This document shows, in pieces, positions 25,794 through 34,449 of a stretch of 42,436 bases of DNA (position 1 is its first letter; each line of letters begins with the position of its first letter). The notes beneath the pieces were generated by a model that was not told the origin of the DNA, ran no database searches, and saw only the letters and a list, made by a program, of their open reading frames with translations. Both the position numbers and the translations under genes were made by a program. Origin of the DNA: Pirellulaceae bacterium (GTDB lineage: Bacteria > Planctomycetota > Planctomycetia > Pirellulales > Pirellulaceae); contig JAKVBY010000001.1 in the NCBI GenBank assembly GCA_022446825.1, forward strand, positions 14,861 to 57,296. Direction: 5' to 3'.

Positions 25794-27056
25794 CTAATCT
25801 TCCAGACCAAGATATTCCGCCGGCACATCACGAAGAATCTCTTCGGTACTCGTAATTCCTTGGGCAACTTTGAGCAGTGCTCCGCGGCGGAACGTGACCA
25901 TGCCGTTTTGTTCCGCCGCCTCTTCGAGCTCGTGTGCGGAACCACCCGTGGCAATCAATCGTCGGATCTCCCCATTCAGAGTCATTAACTCGAACAAACC
26001 GGTCCGTGCTGAATAACCGGCTTGGAAACACGCATCACAACCGGTCGGACCATAGATGGCTTTTCCTTCATCCTTTTCTAGCAAATCTTGAATGTCCGCG
26101 AATGTTTCAGGTGACCCACTGATGTCGTAGGAAACACAGCACTTGTCACACAAGGTACGCACCAGGCGTTGTGCAATAATGCCTAGCAAACAGCTCGACA
26201 AGAAATGTGGCTGTGAGCCCAGGGCCAACATGCTTTGTACTGCCCCGACTGCGTAAGGTGCGTGCAATGTTGCTAGGACAAGATGCCCACTGTTGGCAGC
26301 CCGGATCGCCGTATCTGCCGTGTCTTCGTCCCGGATTTCACCGACCATGATGATATCGGGTGCTTGGCGCAGCACGTTGCGGAGCAATTCCGAAAATCCC
26401 AGGCCGATTTTTGACATTACCTGGGATTGTCGCACCCCATCTAAGGAGAATTCGACGGGATCCTCGAGAGTGTTGATTTTCCGGTCACCGTTTTGCAGAT
26501 GCTGCAAACAGGCGTAGAGCGTGGTTGTTTTGCCGGTGCCGGTCGGTCCTGTAACTAGAATCAAACCACTGGGTCTGGTCAGCATGGACTTTAACATCGA
26601 CATTTCGCGGTTGGTGAGCCCAACTTCTTCAAGCGGCATGAGGCCTGCTTTACGGTCCCAAATCCGCAACGAGATATCTTCACCAAACAAACTGGCAATC
26701 ATGTTGACACGAATATCGAATCGTTGATCATCTAGTTCCAGCAGCCAACGTCCGTCCATGGGACGGCGATGTTCAGAAATGTCCATGCCGGCATTGGCTT
26801 TGATAAAGCTAATCATGTGCCGTCCCTGAATCAGCGGGACTACAGCGATTCGTTCGACTATGCCCAGGCGTCTCACCGACAAGCAGACCGAACGCTGGTC
26901 AGTCAGCAAAAACAAATCGCTGGCACTTAAGTCGACTGCTTGGCGAATTAAGGTATGAACGGCTTCTTCCGCCTCCATATCGACTAAGTCAGCTGGGTTG
27001 AATTGAACAGGCTCAACTTCAACGTCGTCTGATGATTCTGGAGTAGAATCGCTCAT
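25794..27056 (-). CDS. Short GspE/PilB-type secretion or pilus ATPase
   Basis: 420 residues, shorter than GspE/PilB (about 500-570) because the N1 domain is missing. The N2 domain is present (DLSASDLFLLTDQ to RVNMIASLFGEDISLRI), followed by a complete ATPase core: Walker A GPTGTGKTT (170-178), Asp box NTLEDPVE (195-202), Walker B DIIMVGEIRDEDT (234-246) and His box GHLVLATLHA (257-266). A tetra-cysteine zinc element starts at C303-x-x-C306 and ends with CDAC. These hexameric ATPases drive type II secretion or type IV pilus assembly from the cytoplasmic membrane. No pilin or other secretion gene is adjacent. The start overlaps the stop of an upstream STAS gene by four bases, an unusual coupling. 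Ends with VPAEYLGLED. Confidence 0.9.
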   Translation of the reverse strand: MSDSTPESSDDVEVEPVQFNPADLVDMEAEEAVHTLIRQAVDLSASDLFLLTDQRSVCLSVRRLGIVERIAVVPLIQGRHMISFIKANAGMDISEHRRPMDGRWLLELDDQRFDIRVNMIASLFGEDISLRIWDRKAGLMPLEEVGLTNREMSMLKSMLTRPSGLILVTGPTGTGKTTTLYACLQHLQNGDRKINTLEDPVEFSLDGVRQSQVMSKIGLGFSELLRNVLRQAPDIIMVGEIRDEDTADTAIRAANSGHLVLATLHAPYAVGAVQSMLALGSQPHFLSSCLLGIIAQRLVRTLCDKCCVSYDISGSPETFADIQDLLEKDEGKAIYGPTGCDACFQAGYSARTGLFELMTLNGEIRRLIATGGSAHELEEAAEQNGMVTFRRGALLKVAQGITSTEEILRDVPAEYLGLED

Positions 27057-27409
27057 GAAGCATCTCCTTCGAACATTCGACGAGCATCATTTTCCGTTTC
27101 GGCAAGGTTCAGAACTTTTTGCATGTTCAGAACCTTCAGGACATTCGACACTGTAGGCGAAAACGAGTGTAGCACCAGCTTGCCACCTTTTTCATGGAAC
27201 CGCTTGTGGCACACCAATAACCAACCGACACCACTAGAATCGAGCATGTCAACTTGTTGGAGATTTAACATGACGGGCTTCTCATACCCACCTTCACCCA
27301 GTGCATCTCCAAGTGGCTCAACGAATGGTGAAACGTGCCGTTGGGTGATGTCACCGGCCACCCTGACGGCGACAGGGCTTTGCCCTTCTTGGTCTATGGA
27401 AAGTTTCAT
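27053..27409 (-). CDS. STAS-domain protein (anti-sigma-factor antagonist-like)
   Basis: 118 residues from an ATG with AAAGGT six bases upstream. A single STAS domain: KPVMLNLQQVDMLDSSGVGWLL, with the conserved D57-S58-S59-G60-V-G phospho-site region of SpoIIAA-type antagonists, and a GGKLVLHSFSPTVSNVL segment. Such proteins bind anti-sigma kinases or act as phospho-switches. No partner kinase or sigma factor is adjacent. Instead it overlaps the GspE-like gene by ATGA, suggesting that it tunes that ATPase or is merely co-expressed. A perfect TTGACA lies upstream on the minus strand at 27533-27528 without a good -10 box. Cytoplasmic. Confidence 0.88.
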   Translation of the reverse strand: MKLSIDQEGQSPVAVRVAGDITQRHVSPFVEPLGDALGEGGYEKPVMLNLQQVDMLDSSGVGWLLVCHKRFHEKGGKLVLHSFSPTVSNVLKVLNMQKVLNLAETENDARRMFEGDAS

Positions 27410-27565
27410 AACAGACCTTTACTCCATTATTTCCACGAAGCTGAGCACCATGGTAAAGGTCTGGAAGACGCTTCGCAAGGAACTAACGCTTCCTGGTACT
27501 TCGACTTTGCAGAAAATGTTCCGTCTGTGTCAAGAAGGTAAGATGTAATGATTCCGTAGAGTAAC

Positions 27566-27766
<201 letters not shown>

Positions 27767-27848
27767 GATGAATCCTCTATTTCTCATCGCGCGTGCGCTG
27801 CGCTCGATTCTCGCTCGCTTACCACCGCGCTATCGGTGCGTAAAAAGA

Positions 27849-27889
27849 CCAAGGGGCCACGGGCGGCAACCCGTATGGCGGCCCCTTGG
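27849..27889 (-). terminator. Nested hairpin with T-rich tail, candidate intrinsic terminator
   Basis: CCAAGGGGCC (27849-27858) and GGCCCCTTGG (27880-27889) pair perfectly over ten bases; an inner ACGGG/CCCGT stem with a six-base loop stacks inside. On the minus strand the stem is followed by TCTTTTTA, the form of an intrinsic terminator for leftward transcripts. On the plus strand there is no T-run. It lies between the sulfatase and integrase fragments. Confidence 0.6.
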
Positions 27890-27991
27890 CGGCAAGGAAC
27901 CGAAACCGGTTCCGCCTTCATTGTCTTCCCCACGATTTCCACGGTCAATTCCCAGCGGCAACTGGGTCAGCAACGAAAGGAAAAATGATCA

Positions 27992-28189
27992 ATGGCAAGG
28001 AATCGAAAACAACGTCGCCAGCAGCATGGATCTGCCTGGCATTGGAAGCAAACGGACGCATGGTATTACACCGAACCGGGCACGAAGAAGCGGGTGCCGC
28101 TGTTCGATGAGAAGGGCGAGCGGATTCGCGGCAAGGAGAATAAGGAGGCGGCTTGCACGGCCCTGGCTCGAATCAAGGTGGCTGATGAA
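27992..28189 (+). pseudogene. Truncated integrase/recombinase-like N-terminus
   Basis: About 66 residues starting MARNRKQRRQQHGSAWHWKQ, then a W-Y-Y-T-x-P-G-T-K-K-R-V-P-L segment and an R-I-R-G-K-E-N-K-E-A-A block. This is the N-terminal style I associate with planctomycete tyrosine-recombinase (phage-integrase-like) proteins. The frame stays open to 28642, but from about 28190 it only reads the opposite strand of the glycosidase-like fragment, so the gene is cut. No catalytic R-H-R-Y box is present. An AAAGGA lies ten bases upstream of the ATG. Its presence suggests that an element integrated and was later mostly lost. Confidence 0.6.
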
Positions 28190-28660
28190 TTAAGTACACC
28201 AAAGGCCCGGCTCCGCCATGTTCTCTTCAGTGATGGCGTTCCGCGCATCCAGGCCGGGGATGGTGAACAAGTCAAGATTCGGTTTCGACCAGCGAATTCC
28301 ATCGCGACTTTCGAGGTAGCAGAAGAATTCATGACCGTCAGGATTGTTGCCGGGACGGACGGTGCGATGATACATCCGGTACAGGTCCCCGTCCTTCAGC
28401 ACGGACAGATAACGGAATTCGCCAGATCCTTGCATGACAACCTCACGCGGCACAGGCGTCTTTTGGTCCAGCCTCGCTCCGTCGATCGAATCAATCCATC
28501 GCGGATCGACGGTAAGTTCCAGACTCAATCCCACGTCAAGCGGAGTATCGACGGCCTTATTTTCACCGCACGCGGCCTGCCGGCCAACAATCGCGGAAAT
28601 CACGACCAGCATCGTGACTGTCAGGCGTGTATGTCGTGTTGAGAGGGGAACAGTCATCAT
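28190..28660 (-). pseudogene. Truncated glycosidase-like (five-bladed propeller) N-terminus
   Basis: 156 residues. A signal peptide (RLTVTMLVVISAIVGRQAACG) leads into a region with YRMYHRTVRPG and an E-S-R-D-G-I-R-W-S-K-P-N segment, resembling planctomycete beta-propeller glycosidase-like proteins. The frame ends with NMAEPGLWCT, then TAA, well short of a complete propeller, so the C-terminal part is lost. The cut lies at TTAAGTACAC (28190-28199), similar to the motif at the cut end of the sulfatase fragment. It is GC-rich compared with genes outside this patch. Confidence 0.7.
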
Positions 28661-28752
28661 AACATTTCCAATTTATCCAGCGGACGGCTTCGCACCCAAC
28701 GCCGACGGCAGGTAAGAACTCATCTGCCGCAAGCCTTATGTGGAATCCGTCG

Positions 28753-29919
28753 TCATTCGATCGGTAACCAGACGGGATGGTCGGCGCCCTGGTCCTTTAA
28801 GCCTCGGGTCATGAGCCTCGCGTTCCTTCCGTCCGCATCCATCAACCAGAGCTGACGACCTCGGACGCCGGTTTTGACAAAGGCGAGCTGTCGGCCACCG
28901 GGGGACCACGCGAGTCGGCAGTGCCAGTCGCCGTCGACCGGTTCCGTCAGCTCAGTCACTTCAGCGGTAAACGGATTGAGCAGGCAGATTTGTGTGCCGC
29001 CTTTTCCCGACGAGGTCGAACCGGGCAGCAGTCGGCAGTAAGTGATGGTCCTGCCGTCGGGAGACCAGCCAGTCAGGTTGGAACCGTAGCCTGTGCCGAA
29101 CCAGTGTCGACGACCGTTCGTCACGACTTGATGTTCCGAACCGTCGAGACGAACGATGCACAGATCCGCTGAAAAGTGCCTGGGATCAATGTCCGCATGG
29201 CAGTCGAGAAATGCCAGCCATTTGCCGTCGGGAGACCACCCTGGACCGAAGTAGAGGTGTCTCTTCGCTCCGCTGACCAGCGACCGCTTGCGTGTCGCCA
29301 GATCGATGACGTTGATCGAGTAGTGCCCGGGGTTGAACGGGCTCTCGCTGCCGCCCGTCACGTGCAGCGCAACCCGTTTCCCGTCGGGACTGAGCGAGAC
29401 GCCATAGCAGAATCCTTCGCCCGGCTTCGTCAGCGCAACCGGCTTTCCGCCATCCAGGTCCATTTCGTAAAGCCGCTGCTCGCCGTCGAGAAACACCAGC
29501 GCCAGCAAACGCCGCCCACCAGGCAGCACAGTTTGAACGTAGATATTCTTCGAGAGTGAAACACTCTCAAGCAGCTTCGTCATCTTCCCGGATGCAGGAC
29601 TGTAAAGCCACGAATGGCTGACAACCTTACCCGCGCGAATCTCAGCCACATCGGCCGCTTCAAGACTGGTCAGAATCACGCGGCCATCCGGCAGACGCGC
29701 CCCCCATTGCCAGCTCTTCTGTTTCGGTCGCTTGAAGTCCAGGAACTTTTGACGCGATCCATCCGGGGCGATCATACCCAGCACGCCAACCGGCCAGGGG
29801 TTCTCAGCTCGAAAGGCAATCGCGAACTGGCTGCGGTCATCGTCGGCACGAAGTGACACAACGAAGAGCGCTGTTGTCACAAGAACGCTGACAGGGAGTG
29901 GGTGGACGCAAAGAGTCAT
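28753..29919 (-). CDS. Secreted TolB-like WD40 beta-propeller protein
   Basis: 388 residues from an ATG with AAAGGA about ten bases upstream. A signal peptide (hydrophobic LPVSVLVTTALFVVSL, probable cut near ADD) is followed by repeated TolB/PD40 blade motifs: SLSPDGKRVALHV, WSPDGKWLAFLD, WSPDGRTITYC and WSPGGRQLAFVK, the first at about residue 180. Such propellers bind proteins or sugars in the periplasm; no peptidase domain follows, so a catalytic role is unlikely. It ends with GADHPVWLPIE. It lies upstream of the truncated glycosidase-like gene on the same strand (92 bases) and may once have been in its operon. GC content is visibly above that of the flanking genes, consistent with acquisition. 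Confidence 0.85.
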   Translation of the reverse strand: MTLCVHPLPVSVLVTTALFVVSLRADDDRSQFAIAFRAENPWPVGVLGMIAPDGSRQKFLDFKRPKQKSWQWGARLPDGRVILTSLEAADVAEIRAGKVVSHSWLYSPASGKMTKLLESVSLSKNIYVQTVLPGGRRLLALVFLDGEQRLYEMDLDGGKPVALTKPGEGFCYGVSLSPDGKRVALHVTGGSESPFNPGHYSINVIDLATRKRSLVSGAKRHLYFGPGWSPDGKWLAFLDCHADIDPRHFSADLCIVRLDGSEHQVVTNGRRHWFGTGYGSNLTGWSPDGRTITYCRLLPGSTSSGKGGTQICLLNPFTAEVTELTEPVDGDWHCRLAWSPGGRQLAFVKTGVRGRQLWLMDADGRNARLMTRGLKDQGADHPVWLPIE

Positions 29920-30004
29920 TTCGCGCGTTCCTTTGATTACTCGTCTTTGAGTGCCACTTCCCTATCCGAAGTCGCCCCTTCGTATAGAGAAAAGACGAAA
30001 TCGT

Positions 30005-30095
30005 TGGGAACCTGCAGGCGGCGTCAAAACGCCGCAAATGTTTCCCAGGCCGAAAGTGCGACCTCAACATGGCGATGAGCGTCAAAACGAAAAAG
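30005..30095. repeat. Decayed palindromic repeat, copy A
   Basis: Contains TGCAGGCGGCGTCAA and a strong hairpin GCGGCGT-CAAA-ACGCCGC (30018-30035). Copy B, about 190 bases away, matches the core and also the trailing CCTCAACA and GGCGT elements. On the minus strand both copies read as related short peptides (MLRSHFRPGK in A) ending in a shared D-A-A-C stretch. Probably a dispersed genomic repeat, not a gene. Confidence 0.6.
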
Positions 30096-30196
30096 CGAAT
30101 TCGCAGTTAAGTCTCGCCCAACTGCCTGAGCGTCGGCTTAGCAAGTGTAGCAAAGTGTAGCTAATTGCCTCGAAACCAACTGAATTTGGCGTAATC

Positions 30197-30282
30197 GCCG
30201 GGGATTTGCAGGCGGCGTCAAGACACGACAAATCCCTGCTTTTCCTGCGGGTTTCGGGCCTCAACACGGCCTGGCGTCACAC
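30197..30282. repeat. Decayed palindromic repeat, copy B
   Basis: Shares TGCAGGCGGCGTCAA with copy A. Its outer stem GGGATTTG (30201-30208) and CAAATCCC (30229-30236) is perfect over eight bases, while the inner stem of copy A is eroded. The minus-strand reading (MLRPETRRKS, then DAAC) parallels copy A. Confidence 0.6.
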
Positions 30283-30866
30283 TTATCGTCTGCCATGTGT
30301 AAATCTGCCAAGTCTCGGTAAGACAGTCCGTCCATTGCCAGAAAGAAACTGCTCACTTCCAGTAGTACGGAGAGAAACGACGCGGTTTGACTCTCGACTT
30401 AGACGCGCCTACGATTGGCCTGTAGTCACAAGGAAAAGGTGAATCATACGATCTCAGGCACCAAGCAAAGGCTGGGATTGGGTTACCGCTCACTAGCCCA
30501 AGACGGATCTTCCCTCTGATCGTAACCCCCAGGGTTGGATCTTGCGGACGATGCAGATTACCCGTCCAAAAAACAGAGATGTTTTTTTGACGAGCTGCGA
30601 TTTGTGACCTACGTTTGATTGGTCGAACTTTGGTCCGAGATTTGTTCGGCCATCAATCCGCGCAGAAGTAGTATGACCGTCGGAATGATTTTTGATTTGA
30701 TCCGACGAAAAAACCACTTTTCAGCCGGACGTGATTTAGCATCCTGATTCGACGCTGGCCATTGCAGCTGTGGGGATATCGTGACGCCTCCGCCGCATGC
30801 GTACTGCATCCTTGCTGCGGTGGTCCCGCGTCGACCTCCGTATTCGTCCATTGTCGGGAAGATTCT
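30283..30866. other. Intergenic stretch without a recognisable gene
   Basis: About 580 bases between the repeat copies and the S41 peptidase gene. Short open frames exist on both strands, but none shows family-like sequence. It must contain the peptidase promoter; I could not pick one reliably. The ribosome site for that gene is GGGAAG, five to six bases before 30867. Confidence 0.5.
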
Positions 30867-32504
30867 ATGCGAACAAAGCTTGGTTTAGCGCGCTTTTGCG
30901 CCGTTACCTACGCACTTTTTTTGACGTGGTATGTTGCCGCTGTTGGAGTCTCTCAGGTTCCATCCTTGCCGTCGACACGAATCACGGAGCTCGAAAGTGT
31001 CTTTCGGCGTGGTGTACAGCTCGAACGAGAGTGTCGTTGGGGCGAAGCCGTTGCTCATTATGAAGAAGCAATACTCGAACATCCCGAGCAATTGGATTTG
31101 AGCCAACGTGCGGCGTCTGCTCGGGTTCATTTCGATATCAGCCGTCGCTATGCAGATTCAAGTTATCTGGAAGCACTAGCAGCAACCGATGCTCAGAGTG
31201 CTTTGAACCTCTACGCTGAGGTGCTCAATAAGATTGAAACACATTATGTGACTTCTCCGAATTGGCACGGATTGACCGAACGGGGTGTTATCAATCTAGA
31301 AGTTGCGGTTTCGGATGCGATGTTTTCGAAACGGCATCTTACAGGTGTTTCTGAGGATAAAATTACTGACGCCCGTGCGGAACTGCACAGCTCCCTTAAC
31401 CGAGACGCGATTGCCAGTCGTCGCGCGGCAATAAACTTTGTCAGTTGGGCAGCAAATTACATGAATCGCCATCTCCAGGTTGCGCCCGAAGCGACAATCT
31501 TTGAGTTCACTTGCGCTGCGGTAAGTTCCTTGGACAATTATTCAGCGTATCTTACGAGTGATCAATTGGGAGACGTCTTTTCGCAGATCGAAGGGAATTT
31601 TGTAGGGCTTGGAGTTGAATTAAAATCGTCTGAAAATTCTCTGCTCATTGTTCATTCTATTCGTGGTGGTCCAGCGCACACGGCGGGGATTCGGAAGGGC
31701 GATCGTATTATTTCGGTCGATGGAAAAACCATGCAGGACGTGACCACAGATCGAGCAGCGGATCTTCTCAAGGGCGCTGAAGGAATGCCGGTTTATGTCC
31801 GTGTTCTGGCTCCCGACCAAACCGTCCGTGACCTGAAACTGATCCGACGTCGAGTCGAAGTTCCCAGTGTTGAAGATGTCAAAATGTTGCATCCCGGCGT
31901 TGGTTATCTGAACCTGACAAGTTTTCAAAAGACCAGTGCACGTGAGGTCGATACGGCACTTTGGGAACTTCATCGGCAGGGGATGCGCTCACTCGTACTG
32001 GATTTGCGTGGTAATCCTGGGGGTCTCTTGCCAGCAGCTGTCGACATTGCTGACAAATTTGTGTCCTCAGGCACGATCGTTACAACTCGGGGACGCAGTG
32101 TACAGGAGAATGCACAGTATCGTGCTCATACCGTCGGAACTTGGCGGGTTCCACTGATCGTGCTTATCGACCGCGATTCTGCCAGCGCCAGCGAGATATT
32201 GGCCGCGGCCATTTGTGATCATCAACGTGGGACTGTGGTCGGTGAAAAGAGTTATGGAAAGGGAAGTGTACAAGCGATTTTTCGCTTGAATGCATTGGAT
32301 GCTGGAGTTCGCTTCACGACAGCAAAGTTTTATTCACCTAAAGGCACGGCGATTAGCAAACGCGGAGTTGTCCCCGATATTGCTGTGCGTCGTGCGGCCA
32401 AGCCAGCCTTCGATGCTGCCGGCATCCCAGCTGAAAGTAGTGATCACGATCCAATTTTGAAGGCGGCTGTGCAGGTAGCGCACCAACAATTGAGCCAGCG
32501 CTAA
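30867..32504 (+). CDS. S41-family C-terminal-processing-type serine peptidase with PDZ domain
   Basis: 545 residues from the ATG at 30867, chosen for its GGGAAG ribosome site and the signal peptide behind it (FCAVTYALFLTWYVAAVGV); an in-frame start at 30762 gives a non-signal N-terminus. A helical N-terminal part with TPR-like character (RWGEAVAHYEEAILEHPEQ) precedes a PDZ domain (about 245-325, FVGLGVELKSS to GDRIISVDGK). The peptidase core contains VLDLRGNPGGLL, and the catalytic dyad appears to be S440 in SASASE and K465 in GEKSYGKGSVQ, with the 25-residue spacing of Tsp. Probably a periplasmic, membrane-attached protease cutting protein C-termini. Monocistronic. The role of the N-terminal repeat-like domain is unclear. 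Confidence 0.93.
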   Translation: MRTKLGLARFCAVTYALFLTWYVAAVGVSQVPSLPSTRITELESVFRRGVQLERECRWGEAVAHYEEAILEHPEQLDLSQRAASARVHFDISRRYADSSYLEALAATDAQSALNLYAEVLNKIETHYVTSPNWHGLTERGVINLEVAVSDAMFSKRHLTGVSEDKITDARAELHSSLNRDAIASRRAAINFVSWAANYMNRHLQVAPEATIFEFTCAAVSSLDNYSAYLTSDQLGDVFSQIEGNFVGLGVELKSSENSLLIVHSIRGGPAHTAGIRKGDRIISVDGKTMQDVTTDRAADLLKGAEGMPVYVRVLAPDQTVRDLKLIRRRVEVPSVEDVKMLHPGVGYLNLTSFQKTSAREVDTALWELHRQGMRSLVLDLRGNPGGLLPAAVDIADKFVSSGTIVTTRGRSVQENAQYRAHTVGTWRVPLIVLIDRDSASASEILAAAICDHQRGTVVGEKSYGKGSVQAIFRLNALDAGVRFTTAKFYSPKGTAISKRGVVPDIAVRRAAKPAFDAAGIPAESSDHDPILKAAVQVAHQQLSQR

Positions 32505-32967
32505 TCCCGCCACTGGGCCAAGTGTCGGTTTGCCGTGTTGCAATGGGAAACTTCGACATGGAACAAGTGGTTTCTTAGATGCAGTGTGATGCACATCTAT
32601 TTGGCTTGAGAATCACAAAGCCTTGTCTAATTGGGCGGCACGGAAACTGCTGCCCGAGGTTTGAGATGATGCCGGTGCTTTTGCGGATCTGTGAGGCTGA
32701 CAGAATCCTTGCGGCTCAAGCGTTTGGAAATCAGCGTTCGAAACCATTGGAGAGAAGGGTGTCTCCTGGCGGCTGATGTTGGTCAGTCGTCAAGTTGTCT
32801 GATGTGAAAGTCATGGCACGCTTTGCATGAATCCTTGCTGTTTTCAGATTGGCATGCGCTTGTTGCTCGTAGACGCGTCAGAGTGGATTGCTAGAATGAT
32901 CGGTGAAGAGATCATCGAACCCCTGCTTACGGCCGTAACAATTTAAGATCCAGTTTGAGAGATATCT
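32505..32967. other. 463-base intergenic region with two short dyads
   Basis: No convincing gene; a 65-codon open frame at 32579-32776 has no family features. Two dyads lie close to the next gene: ATGATC/GATCAT with an eight-base loop (32896-32915) and a perfect 12-base palindrome TTACGGCCGTAA (32927-32938), which ends 29 bases before the GTG start at 32968. They may be regulatory. Confidence 0.45.
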
Positions 32968-33750
32968 GTGTTGCCACTGAACGTTGGAGTCCAACTTAAG
33001 TCTTTGCGCCAACCCTTTAAGAAAGCGTTGCAAACGGCGGCTAAAATGGGCGCCTCAGCAGTAGAAATCGACATTCGTTCCGATGTTCGTCCGCAGGAAC
33101 TGTCGGAAACTGGTGTGCGGCATTTGCGTAAAATGTTGGAGGATTTGGAGCTGAAAGTTTGTGCTGTAAATTTTCCTACTCGTCGCGGTTATGACGTGGC
33201 TGAGGATCTCGACCGTCGGATTGATGCGACAAAACGTGCGATGCAATTTGCCTTTACGATGGGTGCATCGGTTGTGGTGAATCAGGTCGGCAAAATTCCT
33301 GAGGAACCAGGTACTGGTGAATGGGATTTATTGGTGCAAAGTTTGAGTGACTTAGGGCGATACGGACAACACGTCGGAGCGCTGCTTGCCGCCCGCACGG
33401 GTACCGAAGAGGGAGGAGTGATGTCCCGTTTGCTCGCGGCGTTACCCGAGGGGATGGTGGGTGTCGATTTAGATCCGGGAGGTTTGATCATCAATGGGTT
33501 TTCCGCGCGTGAAGCGACAGAAGTGCTGGCGGACCGAATTCTGCATGTGCACGCTAGAGATGGAGTTCGTGATTTAGCGCGTGGGCGAGGCGTTGAAGTA
33601 CCCTTGGGGATGGGAACGGCGGAATTGCCCGATCTTCTCGGGATTCTCGCAGAGCGTCGGTATCGAGGGTTTTTTACGATTGAACGGGAGCAAGCGGTGA
33701 ACCCAGCCGCAGAAATCGGTGATGCGGTTGCCTATTTGAAGGCCCTGTGA
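32968..33750 (+). CDS. Sugar phosphate isomerase/epimerase-like TIM-barrel protein
   Basis: 260 residues from a GTG start preceded by a weak GAGAG. The AP-endonuclease-2/xylose-isomerase-like TIM barrel is recognised from ASAVEIDIRSD (strand with metal-ligand Glu), the central GASVVVNQVGKIPEE, VGVDLDPGGLIING, ILHVHARDG (His ligand) and GFFTIERE at the C-terminus. These Glu-Asp-His-Glu positions are those that bind a divalent metal in this family. The reaction is probably isomerisation or epimerisation of a sugar or sugar acid in the cytoplasm; the substrate is not predictable. It stands alone between longer intergenic regions with two dyads upstream. Confidence 0.85.
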   Translation: MLPLNVGVQLKSLRQPFKKALQTAAKMGASAVEIDIRSDVRPQELSETGVRHLRKMLEDLELKVCAVNFPTRRGYDVAEDLDRRIDATKRAMQFAFTMGASVVVNQVGKIPEEPGTGEWDLLVQSLSDLGRYGQHVGALLAARTGTEEGGVMSRLLAALPEGMVGVDLDPGGLIINGFSAREATEVLADRILHVHARDGVRDLARGRGVEVPLGMGTAELPDLLGILAERRYRGFFTIEREQAVNPAAEIGDAVAYLKAL

Positions 33751-33912
33751 TTTAAACACCTAGATTTAAATAACCTGGGGTTGGCGGTCGCAGATAGACG
33801 AATTCGGCTTCAAACTTCGTTGTACAAGCTTCTTTAGTTTGCGATAATCCCAGGCAATCGATCACGCTTAACAGGTCGCTCATTGGTAAATGTGAAATTG
33901 AGGTAGCTCCTT

Positions 33913-34449
33913 ATGCGATACTACAGACTTGGCTTTCTTGTCGGAATCATGTTGTTTCTGTCTTCCGTTTCCAGAGCGGATGAAACTGCGCAGGCTGATT
34001 TGAAAGAGGCCGCTGACTCGAAAGAAAAAGCGGAGTTATACGCAAAGTTCAGCGCGGCCATGTCCGGCGTGCAGCTGGTTGGCAATTTCACCATCATCGG
34101 TGAAGACAACAGCAATTTGCGTGAAGAAGCATATACCATTTTGAGTGCGAAGAAACTGTCTGAAGGAGACAAATGGTTGCTCCATGCTCGGATCAAATAT
34201 GGCCAGGCAGATTTGACCGTTCCACTCAAGCTCGACGTTGTTTGGGCTGGGGATACACCGGTCATCACGCTTACCAAGTTCACCATTCCCGGCCTGGGAA
34301 CCTTTAGTTCGCGTGTCGTGGTGTACAACGGCAAATACGCGGGAACTTGGACACATGATCAAGTAGGTGGCCACTTGTTTGGTGTGGTCAAAGCAATCGA
34401 ACCGCCTGCGAAAGTTGATGATGAAAAGGATTCGAAAGATGAATCTTAG
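33913..34449 (+). CDS. Small secreted protein of unknown function
   Basis: 178 residues with a clear signal peptide (LGFLVGIMLFLSSVSRA, cleaved near residue 22). The mature part begins with a charged helix (QADLKEAADSKEKAELYAKF), followed by a compact beta-rich region with IIGEDNSNL, LDVVWAGDTPVITL and RVVVYNGKYAGTW, and a Lys/Asp-rich tail. No family was recognised; the shape suggests a lipocalin-like or DUF-type periplasmic protein. The ATG is preceded by GAGGTAGC about ten bases upstream. The stop codon overlaps the stop of the convergent rsmE gene. Confidence 0.75.
   Translation: MRYYRLGFLVGIMLFLSSVSRADETAQADLKEAADSKEKAELYAKFSAAMSGVQLVGNFTIIGEDNSNLREEAYTILSAKKLSEGDKWLLHARIKYGQADLTVPLKLDVVWAGDTPVITLTKFTIPGLGTFSSRVVVYNGKYAGTWTHDQVGGHLFGVVKAIEPPAKVDDEKDSKDES

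Noticed and set aside
27992-28642. 216-codon open frame read as one integrase-like gene
   Set aside because: Only the first 66 codons look like an integrase; the rest is the opposite strand of the glycosidase-like fragment.
30082-30267. 61-codon minus-strand frame in the repeat region
   Set aside because: Its sequence parallels the other repeat copy, so it is better explained as decayed repeat DNA than as a gene.
32579-32776. 65-codon open frame between the S41 peptidase and the isomerase
   Set aside because: No ribosome site, no recognisable sequence, and composition unlike the neighbouring genes.
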